Shown here: positions 1 to 8,681 of the stretch, one piece after another
Layout of the letters: each line of letters opens with the position of its first letter
How positions within the stretch are numbered: position 1 is the first letter of the stretch
NCBI RefSeq assembly: GCF_023715845.1
Contig: NZ_JAMBOR010000014.1
Span: 50,700-114,699, forward strand
Length of the DNA stretch: 64,000 bases
Direction: 5' to 3'
From: Fictibacillus phosphorivorans
GTDB lineage: Bacteria; Bacillota; Bacilli; Bacillales; Fictibacillaceae
The notes under the pieces: generated by a model
Told to the model about the DNA's origin: nothing
Databases searched by the model: none
What the model saw: only the letters and a program-made list of their open reading frames with translations
Made by a program: the position numbers and the translations under genes

Positions 1-158
1 GTTATCTAGAGTTTTTGAAAGCAGGTAGCTCAGATTATCCGATTGAAGTATTGAAAAAAGCTGGTGTCGACATGACGACTCCACAACCAATTGAAGATGC
101 TCTTAAAGTGTTCGAGTCGATCTTAGACGAGATGGAAGAACTTCTTTTCGAGAAGTAA
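1..158 (+). CDS. pepF: Oligoendopeptidase F, C-terminal end (partial)
   Basis: This is the last 51 codons of a gene that begins before the window, read from base 3 and ending with TAA at 156-158. The tail, with an acidic helix ending EELLFEK, fits the C-terminus of M3-family oligoendopeptidase F, a cytosolic zinc peptidase that degrades short peptides. The catalytic HEXXH region lies outside the window. Its position just upstream of the convergent spxH group is the same as pepF in Bacillus subtilis, and this synteny is the main support for the name. Confidence 0.75.
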   Translation, partial: YLEFLKAGSSDYPIEVLKKAGVDMTTPQPIEDALKVFESILDEMEELLFEK

Positions 159-171
159 TCCTATCATCCAA

Positions 172-206
172 AAAAATCCTGTCCGGAATATCGGACAGGA
201 TTTTCT
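172..206 (+). terminator. Rho-independent terminator after pepF
   Basis: An 11-bp perfect stem (175-185 with 192-202) and a six-base loop are followed by a T-run. The A-run on the other side means it could also stop the opposing small gene at 211-387. Confidence 0.85.
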
Positions 207-210
207 AATG

Positions 211-387
211 CTATAAGATCCTTTTTAGTTTAGAACGATAATTGTAACACAGCATCGTAAATAATATGGCGATAAAGAGAGTCGGGAATGCAATGATTTT
301 TGGTGCCATATTTAATAGAGAGAGTACAAAATAATAGAAACTCCCTGCTAACGAAATTAGACTAATCACAATTAGTATGAGATACAT
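211..387 (-). CDS. Small two-helix membrane protein (YizD-position)
   Basis: A 58-residue protein starting at ATG 387-385 behind a GGAGGG ribosome site and ending TAG. It has two hydrophobic segments (about residues 2-25 and 32-48) and a basic tail ending KLKRIL, so it should be a small integral membrane protein with a positive cytoplasmic end. It sits downstream of spxH on the same strand, the place where B. subtilis carries the small gene yizD. Homology to YizD is inferred from position and size, not from a recognisable motif. The function is unknown. Confidence 0.6.
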   Translation of the reverse strand: MYLILIVISLISLAGSFYYFVLSLLNMAPKIIAFPTLFIAILFTMLCYNYRSKLKRIL

Positions 388-465
388 TCAATCTCCCTCC
401 TTAGTACATGTTTATTCTTTATAAGAACGGATATGCAAGCACGTCCAAAAAGAAAATAAAACAAA

Positions 466-493
466 AAACCCACTGATTTCTCAGTGGGTTTTC
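466..493. terminator. Terminator overlapping the spxH stop codon
   Basis: A 12-bp perfect inverted repeat (AAAACCCACTGA and its complement) with a four-base loop and A/T runs on both sides. The spxH stop codon (481-483) lies inside the stem, so transcription of spxH ends almost at its stop. Confidence 0.8.
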
Positions 494-1383
494 AGATATC
501 TCCAAAACGTACCATATTTTACGGGAACTCGTTCAACTTTTTGCTGTAGAACAAGCCGTTTTAATTGTTTTTCCGCTTCTTCACAACTGATTTGATAAAC
601 TACGGAAACTTCTTTTGTAGCAACAAACGAATAATTAGCAAGAAACTCTTCAAGAGGAGGGAGCGATGCTGGTTCAATCGCTACACCAGACATTTCTCTC
701 AGAATCTCCACATAAACATCATAAGAATAACAACCGGAAATCTTAATTCCATCATCATCAGTTTTATCATTAAAAACGATAAGAGTCGGAATCTGAGTTA
801 CGTCCATCTCTTGGGAAAACTTTAAATCACATCTGAGCGCTTTAATCGCAGCCTCTGAAGAAAGGTCGTTTAAGAATTCCTCCTCATCAAGTCCGACAGA
901 ACGGGCAATCTCCAATAAAACGTCTTCGTTGCCAATATTTTTTTTGTTTAAAAATAGGCTCTCTCGAAGCTTTCTAAGAAACTTAATCCCTTGCTGTTTG
1001 CCTTGAAGTTCCGCTGCCTTAATTGCTAGTGTGGCTTTATGCGGAGATGAGATAGGATTCTCCAACCATACATCACCATCACAGCTCATACCGGATAATG
1101 ATGCGGTTTTTTCCCATTTCTCAGCGATTTGTTCGGCAGTTTTTAATCCTTTTCTTTTCGGTACATAGGTATTTAACGATTCAAGACGACCACTTACAAA
1201 ATGGCGAAGTCTGAAATAGTGTCCATATTCAACTTGCAGTTTTTTGAGAACAGGTTCCAATGACCAGCATTCTGGACAAAGCGGATCGATGACAGAATAG
1301 ATTTCCAATGGCTTTTGACAGGATTGACTTTTAATGTTCTTTTGATCGTCATAAAAGGAATTGGAATTATACAGTGTCAGCAT
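481..1383 (-). CDS. spxH: SpxH (YjbH), ClpXP adaptor for Spx
   Basis: SpxH is a DsbA-like thioredoxin-fold adaptor that delivers the stress regulator Spx to ClpXP for degradation. The 300-residue product has the thioredoxin-like motif [12 protein letters not shown] with a CxxC pair at residues 36-39, and the family's [13 protein letters not shown] central region. I chose ATG 1383-1381, which has GAAAGGGG seven bases upstream. An in-frame ATG 24 bases earlier (1407) has no ribosome site. The start overlaps the end of the haemoglobin gene by 17 bases, so the two are translationally coupled, as in B. subtilis yjbI-yjbH. Confidence 0.9.
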   Translation of the reverse strand: MLTLYNSNSFYDDQKNIKSQSCQKPLEIYSVIDPLCPECWSLEPVLKKLQVEYGHYFRLRHFVSGRLESLNTYVPKRKGLKTAEQIAEKWEKTASLSGMSCDGDVWLENPISSPHKATLAIKAAELQGKQQGIKFLRKLRESLFLNKKNIGNEDVLLEIARSVGLDEEEFLNDLSSEAAIKALRCDLKFSQEMDVTQIPTLIVFNDKTDDDGIKISGCYSYDVYVEILREMSGVAIEPASLPPLEEFLANYSFVATKEVSVVYQISCEEAEKQLKRLVLQQKVERVPVKYGTFWRYLKTH

Positions 1384-1783
1384 TCTCGCCCCTTTCTGTA
1401 TCTTCATTCGTATTTACCATATGATAAGCAGTCATTGTTAAGCGGCTTAGTAAAAACTCTTGAAGTTCTGGTTGCAGTTTTTGAATAGTCATCGCACGTT
1501 CCATACAGTTTAACCAAGCTTTTGCATGAGTATTAGTTATAGGGAACGGCATGTGACGAGCTCTAAGCATAGGATGTCCGAATTCCTCTGTATATAATGG
1601 CGGTCCGCCAAAGAACTGACTTAAAAACCTTGTCTGCTTATAAGCCGTTTCGGTTAAATCATCTGGAAAGAGAGGTGACAGCACAGGATCTTTACTTACT
1701 AAATCATAAAAGGTGTTTACAAGCTTTTCGATTCCTTGCTTTTCTCCTAACAGATAATATGGTGATTTTGTTTCATTAAACAT
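1367..1783 (-). CDS. yjbI: Truncated haemoglobin (YjbI, trHbO)
   Basis: A 138-residue group II truncated 2/2 globin, cytosolic and haem-binding, probably for oxygen or peroxide/NO chemistry. Visible family features are [21 protein letters not shown] in the E-F helix region, with the proximal histidine near the HPMLRARH segment, and the later W of KAWLNC. The start is ATG 1783-1781 with AAGGAG nine bases upstream. A longer reading frame to 1834 lacks a ribosome site. It is the first gene of the yjbI-spxH pair. The pairing with the thiol-stress adaptor SpxH is conserved in Bacillus and suggests a shared redox role. Confidence 0.9.
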   Translation of the reverse strand: MFNETKSPYYLLGEKQGIEKLVNTFYDLVSKDPVLSPLFPDDLTETAYKQTRFLSQFFGGPPLYTEEFGHPMLRARHMPFPITNTHAKAWLNCMERAMTIQKLQPELQEFLLSRLTMTAYHMVNTNEDTERGENADTV

Positions 1784-1910
1784 GGTGCAAAAGCTCCTTG
1801 CGTTAATTTGTAAGTTTATTGTAGCAAGGTTCATGATTTGTAAGCAAACAATATGAACATTAGAGGTCTTTATGTTTAACCTTTGTTAAGTGTAGGTCGG
1901 GATATTCTTC

Positions 1911-1975
1911 CCAGGATGTTCGCTTTCCGTGGGACGTACGGTGAGCACGCTGGAGTCTCGCGCCTTCCTCTCCAA
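1911..1975. repeat. Dispersed intergenic repeat, copy A (fragment)
   Basis: This stretch resembles part of 29980-30108: both contain a GCTTTCC/GGTTTCC block, a GGTGAGC/GGTCAGC block and end in CTCGC(G/A)CCTTCCTCTCCAAT. It belongs to a family of about 130-bp GC-richer intergenic repeats that recur in Bacillaceae genomes. The 5' part (GTTGATTTCCGCTCC) is missing here. Confidence 0.6.
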
Positions 1976-2049
1976 TCCCTTTACAATGAAGGATAATCAA
2001 AATATGCGAATGACGTTTTTATGGTACGTGTTTTTTATTCTGTTACACG

Positions 2050-2163
2050 TTCGCGCAAAATGACCCTATCTTCGCTCAAAATCTTCGAGTACCGCTCAAA
2101 ATCGCTGAGCTACGCTCAAAACCCGTGATCTTCGCTCAGAATGGGTGGACTTTCGCTCAAACT
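2050..2163. repeat. Helically phased repeat of TTCGCTCAAAAT
   Basis: Six degenerate copies of TTCGCTCAAAAT start at 2050, 2071, 2091, 2111, 2131 and 2152, so the period is 20-21 bp. A seventh, weaker copy at 2214 stays in phase. The 8-9 bp between copies is unrelated in sequence. It lies in the 543-bp gap between yjbI and yjbJ, which otherwise holds repeat copy A, and no coding potential is visible. Confidence 0.75.
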
Positions 2164-2281
2164 TACTTATTCAAGCCTTAATTTGATTATTAACTGCTTA
2201 ATTGGCAGTGGCTTTTGCTCAGAATTTTACTAATCATTTGGTTTTGATCTATCAAAACGTTTTTTTCTCATTTTGATATAA

Positions 2282-2329
2282 AAAAGGGGCTTGAACTCAA
2301 AAGTTTTTACACTTTTGAGTCAGCCCCTA
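2282..2329 (-). terminator. Terminator after yjbJ
   Basis: A long stem (GGGGCTTGA-ACTCAAAAGT with its complement) whose distal arm includes the yjbJ stop codon. The A-run at 2280-2285 gives a U-tail on the minus-strand transcript. Confidence 0.8.
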
Positions 2330-2995
2330 AGCAAAAGTTTTGTAAGTATTCATTATTTTTTTCACATAAGCGATGGTTTCTTTAAAAGGAGGGATCCCGT
2401 TATATTTATCTACGTTTCCCGGTCCTGCATTATAAGCAGCAAGTGCGAGCTCTTTATTGCCGTTATATTTCTCAAGCATCATCTTCAGATATTTTGTTCC
2501 AGCCTCAACGTTTTGGGCAGGGTCGAAGGGGTTGGTGACGCCAAGGCTTCTAGCAGTAGCAGGCATTAGCTGCATGAGTCCTTGTGCACCAGCATGACTT
2601 TGGGCTGTGCTGCTAAAATTGGATTCATGCTTAATGACAGAGCGGATTAAATTTGCATTCACACCATATTGATCAGCAGTACGTTCTATTAAATCATCCA
2701 GATTCTTTGAAGGAATGTTCATCTTTTCAGAAACTTGCAAAACAGAATCCATTGTTAATTGATTGGATCGATCAGATCGAATAGATAATGGAGCAGGTGT
2801 GGGATGATTTATTCGCGAAAATGATTGCATCTGTTGCACAGGCGACGAACCAATGCCAGCTTTCGAATAAGCTTCATCTAACAATGCGGCAAAGGGGCTG
2901 GATTCAGTACTGCTGTTCGTTGATGACCCAGGATTTATTGAAAGCTGCTGTAGAGCTTGGATTTCCATGAGTGCTTTGAATGAATGAATATTCAA
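2327..2995 (-). CDS. yjbJ: Lytic transglycosylase, SLT domain (YjbJ)
   Basis: A 222-residue protein with a Ser/Pro-rich N-terminal half and a C-terminal SLT (goose-lysozyme-like) domain from about residue 100. The catalytic glutamate is E124 in IKHESNF. Other family motifs are GLMQLMP (139-145) and AYNAGPGNV (187-195). Such enzymes cleave the glycan strand of peptidoglycan to give anhydro-muropeptides. No classical signal peptide is visible, so export is uncertain. The start is TTG 2995-2993, supported by CTAGGAGGA seven bases upstream. No better ATG is available before the domain. Confidence 0.85.
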   Translation of the reverse strand: MNIHSFKALMEIQALQQLSINPGSSTNSSTESSPFAALLDEAYSKAGIGSSPVQQMQSFSRINHPTPAPLSIRSDRSNQLTMDSVLQVSEKMNIPSKNLDDLIERTADQYGVNANLIRSVIKHESNFSSTAQSHAGAQGLMQLMPATARSLGVTNPFDPAQNVEAGTKYLKMMLEKYNGNKELALAAYNAGPGNVDKYNGIPPFKETIAYVKKIMNTYKTFA

Positions 2996-3045
2996 GAGTA
3001 TTCCTCCTAGTAAAGAAACAAAAAGATCATTTATGATTCACAGCG

Positions 3046-3627
3046 TTATTTTAACGACATCTTTTTTGCAAAGAAACGGTGGATTTTGCTCTTTGTTTCA
3101 CGGTCTGGAATGTTTTTTACTTTTAACAGCTCCTGAAAAATTTGCTGTCCTTTCTTATAATCGGCAGATTCGTATTCTAATTCATAGTCTATATGACCTA
3201 AATAATGGTTTTCGTCTAGAACGAGTAAACCTCTTTGGTAAGGGAATTCTACGCGGTGCGTTGTTAATTCTCCTAAATATTTTATATTCTCAGTGTGGAT
3301 ACCTAAACTCTGAAGCTTTTTAGTTACTTCTCCTTCTGGAAGAGTCATTCCATTAATAAGACCGGGGAAAGCATCCTTTTCAATCGTTTGATGGGTTTCA
3401 AGGATGTGTTCGTCAAACTGCTGTTTTAAAGTTAGCGTGTATGTATCCTTTTTATAGCGAATTCTCAAAGCACACTTATAGTTTTTTAATTGAAAATCTT
3501 CCGTATCAAAATAGTAATTCGTTTGCTCAACAAAATCCGTTTTTTGGACCTTAAATGCATCAATGAGCTGTAAAAACTCTTCATAGGTTATTAAGTTTTT
3601 AAATTCGATCTCAATTTCTTGGGACAC
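3046..3627 (-). CDS. yjbK: CYTH-domain protein (YjbK)
   Basis: A 193-residue CYTH (adenylyl cyclase CyaB/thiamine triphosphatase) protein. The hallmark acidic N-terminal motif EIEIEFK is at residues 4-10. Alternating basic and acidic strands follow (ALRIRYK, TLTLKQ, HRVEFPY, DYELEYE), forming the triphosphate tunnel. Members hydrolyse inorganic or organic triphosphates. The start is GTG 3627-3625, nine bases after AGGAGG. The open frame continues 25 codons further upstream without a ribosome site. It is convergent with nothing nearby and divergent from the yjbL operon, as in B. subtilis. Confidence 0.85.
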   Translation of the reverse strand: MSQEIEIEFKNLITYEEFLQLIDAFKVQKTDFVEQTNYYFDTEDFQLKNYKCALRIRYKKDTYTLTLKQQFDEHILETHQTIEKDAFPGLINGMTLPEGEVTKKLQSLGIHTENIKYLGELTTHRVEFPYQRGLLVLDENHYLGHIDYELEYESADYKKGQQIFQELLKVKNIPDRETKSKIHRFFAKKMSLK

Positions 3628-3749
3628 GGCTTGATTCCTCCTGGTGTATAAGTAAGATAAGTGCATTATCTCATAGCAAAACCAGCATCTCAATTTCTTC
3701 ATGATTTCTATTTTGTGTTACACTATTAGAGAAGAAACAGGAGGTTTTT

Positions 3750-4151
3750 ATGATGATGCCACTACGAATGAATGTGCAGTCAACTGCATGGGGAAATAAC
3801 AAACTATATTTACAAGTATCAGATAAAATGAGCGACCAGCTTTCTAAATGGAAAGACAGCGAACGGATGTTAGTAGACTCAGATGGATTAGCATTTATCT
3901 ATGTGCTTGAGAATAATGATGGTTTTATCCACATCTCAATAGGCAGCAAGCACTGGATGGATATAAAAAAAGCTTTGTTAGAAAAGGCTGCTGTGGCCGT
4001 TCAAAATGATCAAGGAGAAGAGCTTGAACTTATTGCTTTCTCTAATGAAATGGAATACTTGACTGAGAACATTCAAGGCAACGCAAACTATGGTCAGGAA
4101 ATGGAAGACGAAGTGATGAAGATCTTTGGAACTGAGGAAAAGGCACAATGA
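3750..4151 (+). CDS. yjbL: YjbL-like protein of unknown function
   Basis: A 133-residue soluble acidic protein without a recognised catalytic motif. It is the first gene of a tight operon with the alarmone synthetase, NAD kinase and pseudouridine synthase genes. Its stop overlaps the next start as ATGA. The order and size match B. subtilis yjbL. The ribosome site is AGGAGG at 3740-3745, and a possible extended -10 (TGnTACACT) lies about 30 bases before it. The C-terminus is rich in E/D and may be a flexible tail. The function is not known. Confidence 0.75.
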   Translation: MMMPLRMNVQSTAWGNNKLYLQVSDKMSDQLSKWKDSERMLVDSDGLAFIYVLENNDGFIHISIGSKHWMDIKKALLEKAAVAVQNDQGEELELIAFSNEMEYLTENIQGNANYGQEMEDEVMKIFGTEEKAQ

Positions 4152-4795
4152 GTATGGACTGGGAAGCTCTATTAATTCCGTATAAGCAAGCTGTAGATGA
4201 ACTAAAGATTAAGTTTCGCGGAATCCGTGAACAATTTGAAAGGTCTAACCAGCATTGTCCTATTGAATTTGTAACAGGAAGAGTAAAGCCCGTAAAGTCG
4301 ATTGTTAATAAAGCCTATCAAAAAAATATTCCCGATAATCGTTTGGAAGAGGAGATACAAGATTTAGCCGGTTTAAGAATCATGTGTCAGTTTACTGATG
4401 ATATTAAAACTGTCATAAATCTTCTCAGACAGCGGAACGATTTTAAAATTGTTGAAGAAAGAGATTATATTACACATAAAAAGCCAAGCGGCTACAGGTC
4501 GTATCATTTGGTTATTGAGTACCCTGTTCAAGTCTTGGGCGGGGAAAAGAAGATTTTAGTTGAAGTACAAGTAAGAACACTTGCTATGAATTTTTGGGCA
4601 ACGATCGAACATTCGATGAACTATAAGTATCATGGTCAGATTCCGGAAGATATCCGTCAGCGTCTGCAAAGAGCAGCTGAAGCGGCAAACCGTCTCGACG
4701 AAGAGATGTCTCAGATCAAAGGTGAAATCCAGGAAGCACAGCTCGTGTTCTTGGAACGCAATGATAAATCCGGTGAAACCAATCTAGGATCATAA
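4148..4795 (+). CDS. relQ: Small alarmone synthetase (RelQ/YjbM, (p)ppGpp synthase)
   Basis: A 215-residue single-domain RelA/SpoT synthetase without hydrolase or regulatory domains, the size of the SAS1/RelQ class (B. subtilis YjbM is about 211). It transfers pyrophosphate from ATP to GDP or GTP. The synthetase core is visible as [21 protein letters not shown], and [20 protein letters not shown], which carries the conserved EVQVRT and the E/H pair. It overlaps yjbL by four bases and is 14 bases before nadK. This class is usually transcriptionally controlled under cell-wall stress and forms an allosteric tetramer. Confidence 0.92.
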   Translation: MSMDWEALLIPYKQAVDELKIKFRGIREQFERSNQHCPIEFVTGRVKPVKSIVNKAYQKNIPDNRLEEEIQDLAGLRIMCQFTDDIKTVINLLRQRNDFKIVEERDYITHKKPSGYRSYHLVIEYPVQVLGGEKKILVEVQVRTLAMNFWATIEHSMNYKYHGQIPEDIRQRLQRAAEAANRLDEEMSQIKGEIQEAQLVFLERNDKSGETNLGS

Positions 4796-4809
4796 AGGAT
4801 GGAGAGAGA

Positions 4810-5604
4810 ATGAAGTTTGCCATCATTTCTAAAGGCGATAACAAATCGAATATCTTAACGGAAAAAATCCGTTCCTATCTTGAAGAATTCGAATTAGTTT
4901 ATGAAGAAAAGGAACCCGAAATCGTTATTACGGTCGGCGGTGACGGAACATTGCTTCATGCTTTCCATCATTATGTGCACCGAATCGATAAGACTGCTTT
5001 TGTTGGTGTTCATACCGGTCATCTTGGCTTTTTTGCAGACTGGCTGCCAGAAGAGGTGGAGAAACTCGTTATACATATCGCCAAGACACCTTTTCAAATT
5101 GTGGAATATCCTCTGCTGGAAGTGACGGTCCGGTACATTGACGGAATTGACGAGAAGAGGTACTTGGCTGTTAATGAATGTACCGTAAAAAGTGTTGAGG
5201 GATCACTTGTTATGGATGTTGAGATAAAAGGTGAAAAATTTGAGACGTTCCGTGGTGACGGCTTATGTATCTCTACACCTTCCGGGAGTACGGCATACAA
5301 TAAAGCTTTAGGCGGGGCGATCATACATCCTTCTCTTGCGTCGATTCAACTCTCTGAGATGGCATCGATTAACAATCGTGTGTTTCGTACGATAGGTTCA
5401 CCTCTTGTATTGCCTCAGCACCATACTTGTATTTTGAAGCCTGTAAACGATGTGGACTTCCATATTACGATCGACCATTTGTTTTTGGTCCAGAAAAAAG
5501 TAAAATCGATTCAATATCGTGTTGCAGAAGAAAAAATAAGATTTGCTCGATTCCGCCCGTTTCCATTTTGGAAAAGAGTTAAAGAGTCGTTCGTCAGTGA
5601 ATAA
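4810..5604 (+). CDS. nadK: NAD kinase
   Basis: A 264-residue ATP/polyphosphate-dependent NAD kinase making NADP+ in the cytosol. The GGDGT motif is at residues 43-47, with D45 as the catalytic base. The NE motif (AVNECTVKS) and the C-terminal glycine-rich [17 protein letters not shown] segment are also present. The start has GGATGGAGAGAG upstream. It corresponds to B. subtilis ppnKA/nadF (yjbN) in the same operon position between relQ and the RluD-type gene. Confidence 0.93.
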   Translation: MKFAIISKGDNKSNILTEKIRSYLEEFELVYEEKEPEIVITVGGDGTLLHAFHHYVHRIDKTAFVGVHTGHLGFFADWLPEEVEKLVIHIAKTPFQIVEYPLLEVTVRYIDGIDEKRYLAVNECTVKSVEGSLVMDVEIKGEKFETFRGDGLCISTPSGSTAYNKALGGAIIHPSLASIQLSEMASINNRVFRTIGSPLVLPQHHTCILKPVNDVDFHITIDHLFLVQKKVKSIQYRVAEEKIRFARFRPFPFWKRVKESFVSE

Positions 5605-5605
5605 G

Positions 5606-6502
5606 ATGAAAAGATTTTTTGAAATTTCTTGGGTTGTAACTGAATCTGATGCTCCTGTCTTATTAAGAGAGTTCTTAAAAGGCAAACAAATATCTAAAGC
5701 AGCGCTCACCGATATTAAGTTCCATGGCGGCGCTCTTTTTGTGAATGAAAAAGAAGTAACTGTAAGAACCTCTCTTTCAAGAGGGGATGTTGTGAAGGTT
5801 CACTTTCCTCCTGAGAAGCAAAGTGAATCAATGAAAGCTGAGAGTATACCGCTCGATATCGTTTTTGAAGATGAACACTTTCTGGCAGTAAATAAACCCC
5901 CTGGAATGCCTACGATTCCATCTCTTTATCAACCTAAAGGGTCACTAGCTGCAGGTGTTTTATTTTATTATCAGCAACATGGGATTCCGGGAACATTTCA
6001 TGCTGTGAACAGACTAGACAAAGATACTTCAGGCATCGTCCTTGTGGCAAAACACCGTTATGCTCATTCTTTAATGTCCAAGCAGCAAAGAGAGAAGACA
6101 ATCCAGCGTGAATACGTGGCACTCGTTCATGGAGATTTAGAACAAAACCGTGGAACGATTACGAGCCCGATAGGAAGAAATCCGGATAGTATCGTAGAAC
6201 GTATGGTGCGTGAAGATGGACAGTCTTCCATCACTCATTTTGAAAAAGTACGTTATCTTTCTGATCATCTTATTAGTGCTGTCAGACTTAAGCTGGAAAC
6301 AGGAAGAACTCATCAGATTAGAGTGCATATGGCGTCACTGGGTCATCCTTTAGTTGGTGATGATTTGTATGGGGGAAGCAGAGAACTTATTGGACGTCAG
6401 GCACTTCACAGCGAGACCGCAAGATTTGTTCATCCATTCACCGGTAAAGAAATCTTGATAAAGGTTGAACTGCCTGCAGATATGAATAGGTTCATGTCTT
6501 AA
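5606..6502 (+). CDS. yjbO: RluA/RluD-family pseudouridine synthase (YjbO)
   Basis: A 298-residue RNA pseudouridine synthase. An N-terminal S4-like segment (residues about 15-75) is followed by the catalytic domain with the signature AVNRLDKDTSGIVLVAKH, where the D of RLDKDTSG is the nucleophile. LKLETGRTHQIRVHM near residue 225 is also diagnostic. I placed the start at ATG 5606, directly after the nadK stop. GTG 5597, overlapping nadK by eight bases, is an alternative. The exact rRNA target cannot be read from the sequence. It is the last gene of the yjbL-relQ-nadK operon. Confidence 0.9.
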   Translation: MKRFFEISWVVTESDAPVLLREFLKGKQISKAALTDIKFHGGALFVNEKEVTVRTSLSRGDVVKVHFPPEKQSESMKAESIPLDIVFEDEHFLAVNKPPGMPTIPSLYQPKGSLAAGVLFYYQQHGIPGTFHAVNRLDKDTSGIVLVAKHRYAHSLMSKQQREKTIQREYVALVHGDLEQNRGTITSPIGRNPDSIVERMVREDGQSSITHFEKVRYLSDHLISAVRLKLETGRTHQIRVHMASLGHPLVGDDLYGGSRELIGRQALHSETARFVHPFTGKEILIKVELPADMNRFMS

Positions 6503-6526
6503 TTATATTCCAAATCAGTTATTAAA

Positions 6527-6571
6527 GTAAGGAGTGCCGTTTTCAGTTTGAAAACTAGCACTCCTTTTTTT
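6527..6571. terminator. Bidirectional terminator between yjbO and prpE
   Basis: The stem AAGGAGTGC with GCACTCCTT (6529-6537, 6558-6566), extended by an inner GTTTTC/GAAAAC stem, is followed by a T-run. It serves both convergent genes. The prpE stop codon lies at its edge. Confidence 0.8.
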
Positions 6572-7307
6572 AATCATCAAATGAACGGAATTTTTCTGGA
6601 ACAAACGGCATCGTGGAAGGTACACTAACCACTTTCATCTCGGGATACCTGAGTGCACTTAGCTTTCCACCAAAAACACATCCTGTATCGATATTCCAAG
6701 TGTTTTTAATATGGCGCACGTCTTCTACAGGAGTATGACCATAAACGATAGTTAAGTCACCATGGTGTTCCTTCGCCCAATCTCTTCTCACAGGTGTTCC
6801 ATCCGGGTTGGTTTCACCGGTTATATCTCCATATAGGACAAACGTTTTTACTTTTTTGTTCGTCTGTCCTATATAATCTGCGCGAATTCCCGCGTGCGCT
6901 ACAACCAGGTTTCCAAAATCAAGCTCTAAATAAAGAGGAGCGTTTTCATATAACGTACAAAAACGGTCACTTACTTTTTTCCTTCTTGCCTCATCGAGTT
7001 CTTTCAGTTCAGCAACAGTCGTCTCTAATCCATGTTTCACTTGAACATTCCTGCCGATCAAATAACGATATAGTTTATTACAGTGATTACCTGGTGTGTA
7101 AAGTGCCTGTTTCTGTTCAACGAGGTCACATACATGTTCCATCACTTTTATCGATTCAGGACCTCTGTCCGTAAGATCTCCGAGAAACACAAGTTTTCTG
7201 TCTTGTTGTTTAGGTAATCCATCCGTCCAACTGTAACCTAATGCTTCAGTCAGCTCCTGATATTCCTTAAAACAGCCATGAATGTCTCCGATAATATCAT
7301 ACTTCAT
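6570..7307 (-). CDS. prpE: PrpE-type metallophosphatase (bis-tetraphosphatase family)
   Basis: A 245-residue calcineurin-like phosphoesterase. Metal-binding motifs are in order: [22 protein letters not shown] and YGHTP. PrpE of B. subtilis is a protein phosphatase/Ap4A hydrolase linked to spore germination. The substrate here is not provable from sequence. Tandem ATGs occur at 7310 and 7307. The site GAGGTGA is eight bases from the second, which I use. An upstream in-frame ATG (7346) lacks a ribosome site. It is convergent with yjbO and downstream of the rodA-like gene. Confidence 0.88.
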   Translation of the reverse strand: MKYDIIGDIHGCFKEYQELTEALGYSWTDGLPKQQDRKLVFLGDLTDRGPESIKVMEHVCDLVEQKQALYTPGNHCNKLYRYLIGRNVQVKHGLETTVAELKELDEARRKKVSDRFCTLYENAPLYLELDFGNLVVAHAGIRADYIGQTNKKVKTFVLYGDITGETNPDGTPVRRDWAKEHHGDLTIVYGHTPVEDVRHIKNTWNIDTGCVFGGKLSALRYPEMKVVSVPSTMPFVPEKFRSFDD

Positions 7308-7346
7308 CATTTTCACCTCATCTCCCTTAGGATACTTCAATGGCAT

Positions 7347-7376
7347 AAGAAAAACACCTGAAAGATCAGGTGTTAT
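7347..7376 (-). terminator. Terminator at the rodA stop
   Basis: The stem AACACCTGA with TCAGGTGTT (7353-7361, 7366-7374) covers the stop codon of the SEDS gene. An A-run at 7348-7354 gives the U-tail on the minus strand. Confidence 0.8.
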
Positions 7377-8530
7377 TCAAACATATATTTGGTTGTTCTC
7401 GATCTAACGTTTAACACGAGGCCAAAAGCGATCATATAGGCTAGGATTGAGCTTCCTCCGTAACTGATGAATGGTAGAGGAATACCGGTAATCGGCATAA
7501 CTTGAATGTTCATCCCAATATTTTGGAACACTTGGAAGGTAAGCATTCCTATGACGCCTGCACATAAGTAGCTGCCAAAGGCTTCGTTGCTCTCAAGAGC
7601 CGTGTTAATCATTCTGTATACCATCAGGAAGAATAAGGAGATTACGATACTTGTTCCTAAAAATCCAAATTCCTCTCCAATAATCGAGAAAATAAAGTCA
7701 GTCTGTGCTTCTGGCAGATAGACGGAACCTTCCGTAAAACCTTTACCAAAAAGCATACCGCTGCCGATAGCTAACAAAGCGTTCCGTGTGTGATATCCTG
7801 CATCTTTATGTTCATAAGGTTCCAACCAAGCATAGAAGCGATTCAACTGATATTGATCAAGAATATGATCAACGAAAAACTGTGGAAAGGTAAAATATAT
7901 CCAAACTAGGATTGATATGAACAAAATAAAGGAAAGAATAAGGAATAGAATAATTCTCCATCTCACACCCGATACGAGTAAAAGACTGCCAGTGATCGCC
8001 ATGAAGACGAGCGTTGTACCTAGATCGGGCTGCATAAGTACCAATAGAGTAGGGAAACCGGCAATTAGTGCTATTTTCCCAAGCAATAAGAGGTCTTCAT
8101 GCATGGTACGAATAATATACTTTTCATTATGCGTTGCTATTGTATTAGCAAGAGCAATGACAAGCGATACTTTTACAAGTTCCGACGGCTGCAAGGCAAA
8201 CGGTCCGAACCTGTACCAGCTCTGTGCACCGTTAATATTGGGAACAATGCTTTCTGGTGCTACAATTATACCTAAAAGCAAAAGTATGCCTAGTCCGTAC
8301 AAATACCAGGAAAGCTTTCTGAACTGATCAAAATCTAATACCATTACTCCAACAACAGCGATACCGCCAATGAAGTACCAAACTAGCTGTTTAATAACAA
8401 AGTTGCTTCCGTATTGATCCATCATCTGAGCACTGTAGATGGCAATACAGCTTGTAATGACCATGAGGAACAAAATGAAAAGAAGATTGTAATCAAGCTG
8501 TTGCCATGGAGATTTATGGTTATTCTGCAT
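7373..8530 (-). CDS. rodA: SEDS family protein (RodA/FtsW type)
   Basis: A 385-residue polytopic membrane protein with about ten hydrophobic segments. SEDS proteins polymerise lipid II into peptidoglycan glycan strands together with a class B PBP. Signature regions are [19 protein letters not shown] (about residues 99-117), PDLGTT, and [14 protein letters not shown] near the C-terminus. The large loop with FGKGFTEG resembles RodA more than FtsW. B. subtilis does not have rodA at this place; the symbol rests on domain features only, and a SpoVE/FtsW-like role is possible. Confidence 0.8.
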   Translation of the reverse strand: MQNNHKSPWQQLDYNLLFILFLMVITSCIAIYSAQMMDQYGSNFVIKQLVWYFIGGIAVVGVMVLDFDQFRKLSWYLYGLGILLLLGIIVAPESIVPNINGAQSWYRFGPFALQPSELVKVSLVIALANTIATHNEKYIIRTMHEDLLLLGKIALIAGFPTLLVLMQPDLGTTLVFMAITGSLLLVSGVRWRIILFLILSFILFISILVWIYFTFPQFFVDHILDQYQLNRFYAWLEPYEHKDAGYHTRNALLAIGSGMLFGKGFTEGSVYLPEAQTDFIFSIIGEEFGFLGTSIVISLFFLMVYRMINTALESNEAFGSYLCAGVIGMLTFQVFQNIGMNIQVMPITGIPLPFISYGGSSILAYMIAFGLVLNVRSRTTKYMFE

Positions 8531-8617
8531 GTGGAATCGACTCCTTAAAGTAAAACAATAACATGTATTATCTTACCTAAAAACAATGGGTTTGCAAATC
8601 ATTTTAAGCACAATCGT

Positions 8618-8646
8618 TTGACTTTTCTTTTTGAGGTTAATATAGT
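8618..8646 (+). promoter_or_regulatory. Sigma-A promoter of yjbQ
   Basis: TTGACT (8618-8623) and TATAGT (8641-8646) are separated by exactly 17 bp, 36 bases before the yjbQ start. The ribosome site ACGGAGG is at 8672-8678. Confidence 0.7.
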
Positions 8647-8681
8647 AAACCAATAATAATTATGGAATTTACGGAGGTCTT

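Noticed and set aside
565..825. 86-codon frame opposite spxH
   Set aside because: Antisense shadow of a conserved gene; no ribosome site.
2050..2163. CRISPR array
   Set aside because: Units are 12 bp with 8-9 bp spacers and degenerate; no cas genes in the window.
7373..8530. spoVE rather than rodA
   Set aside because: Not excluded, but the motif set and lack of murG or other spoVE neighbours make RodA the simpler call.
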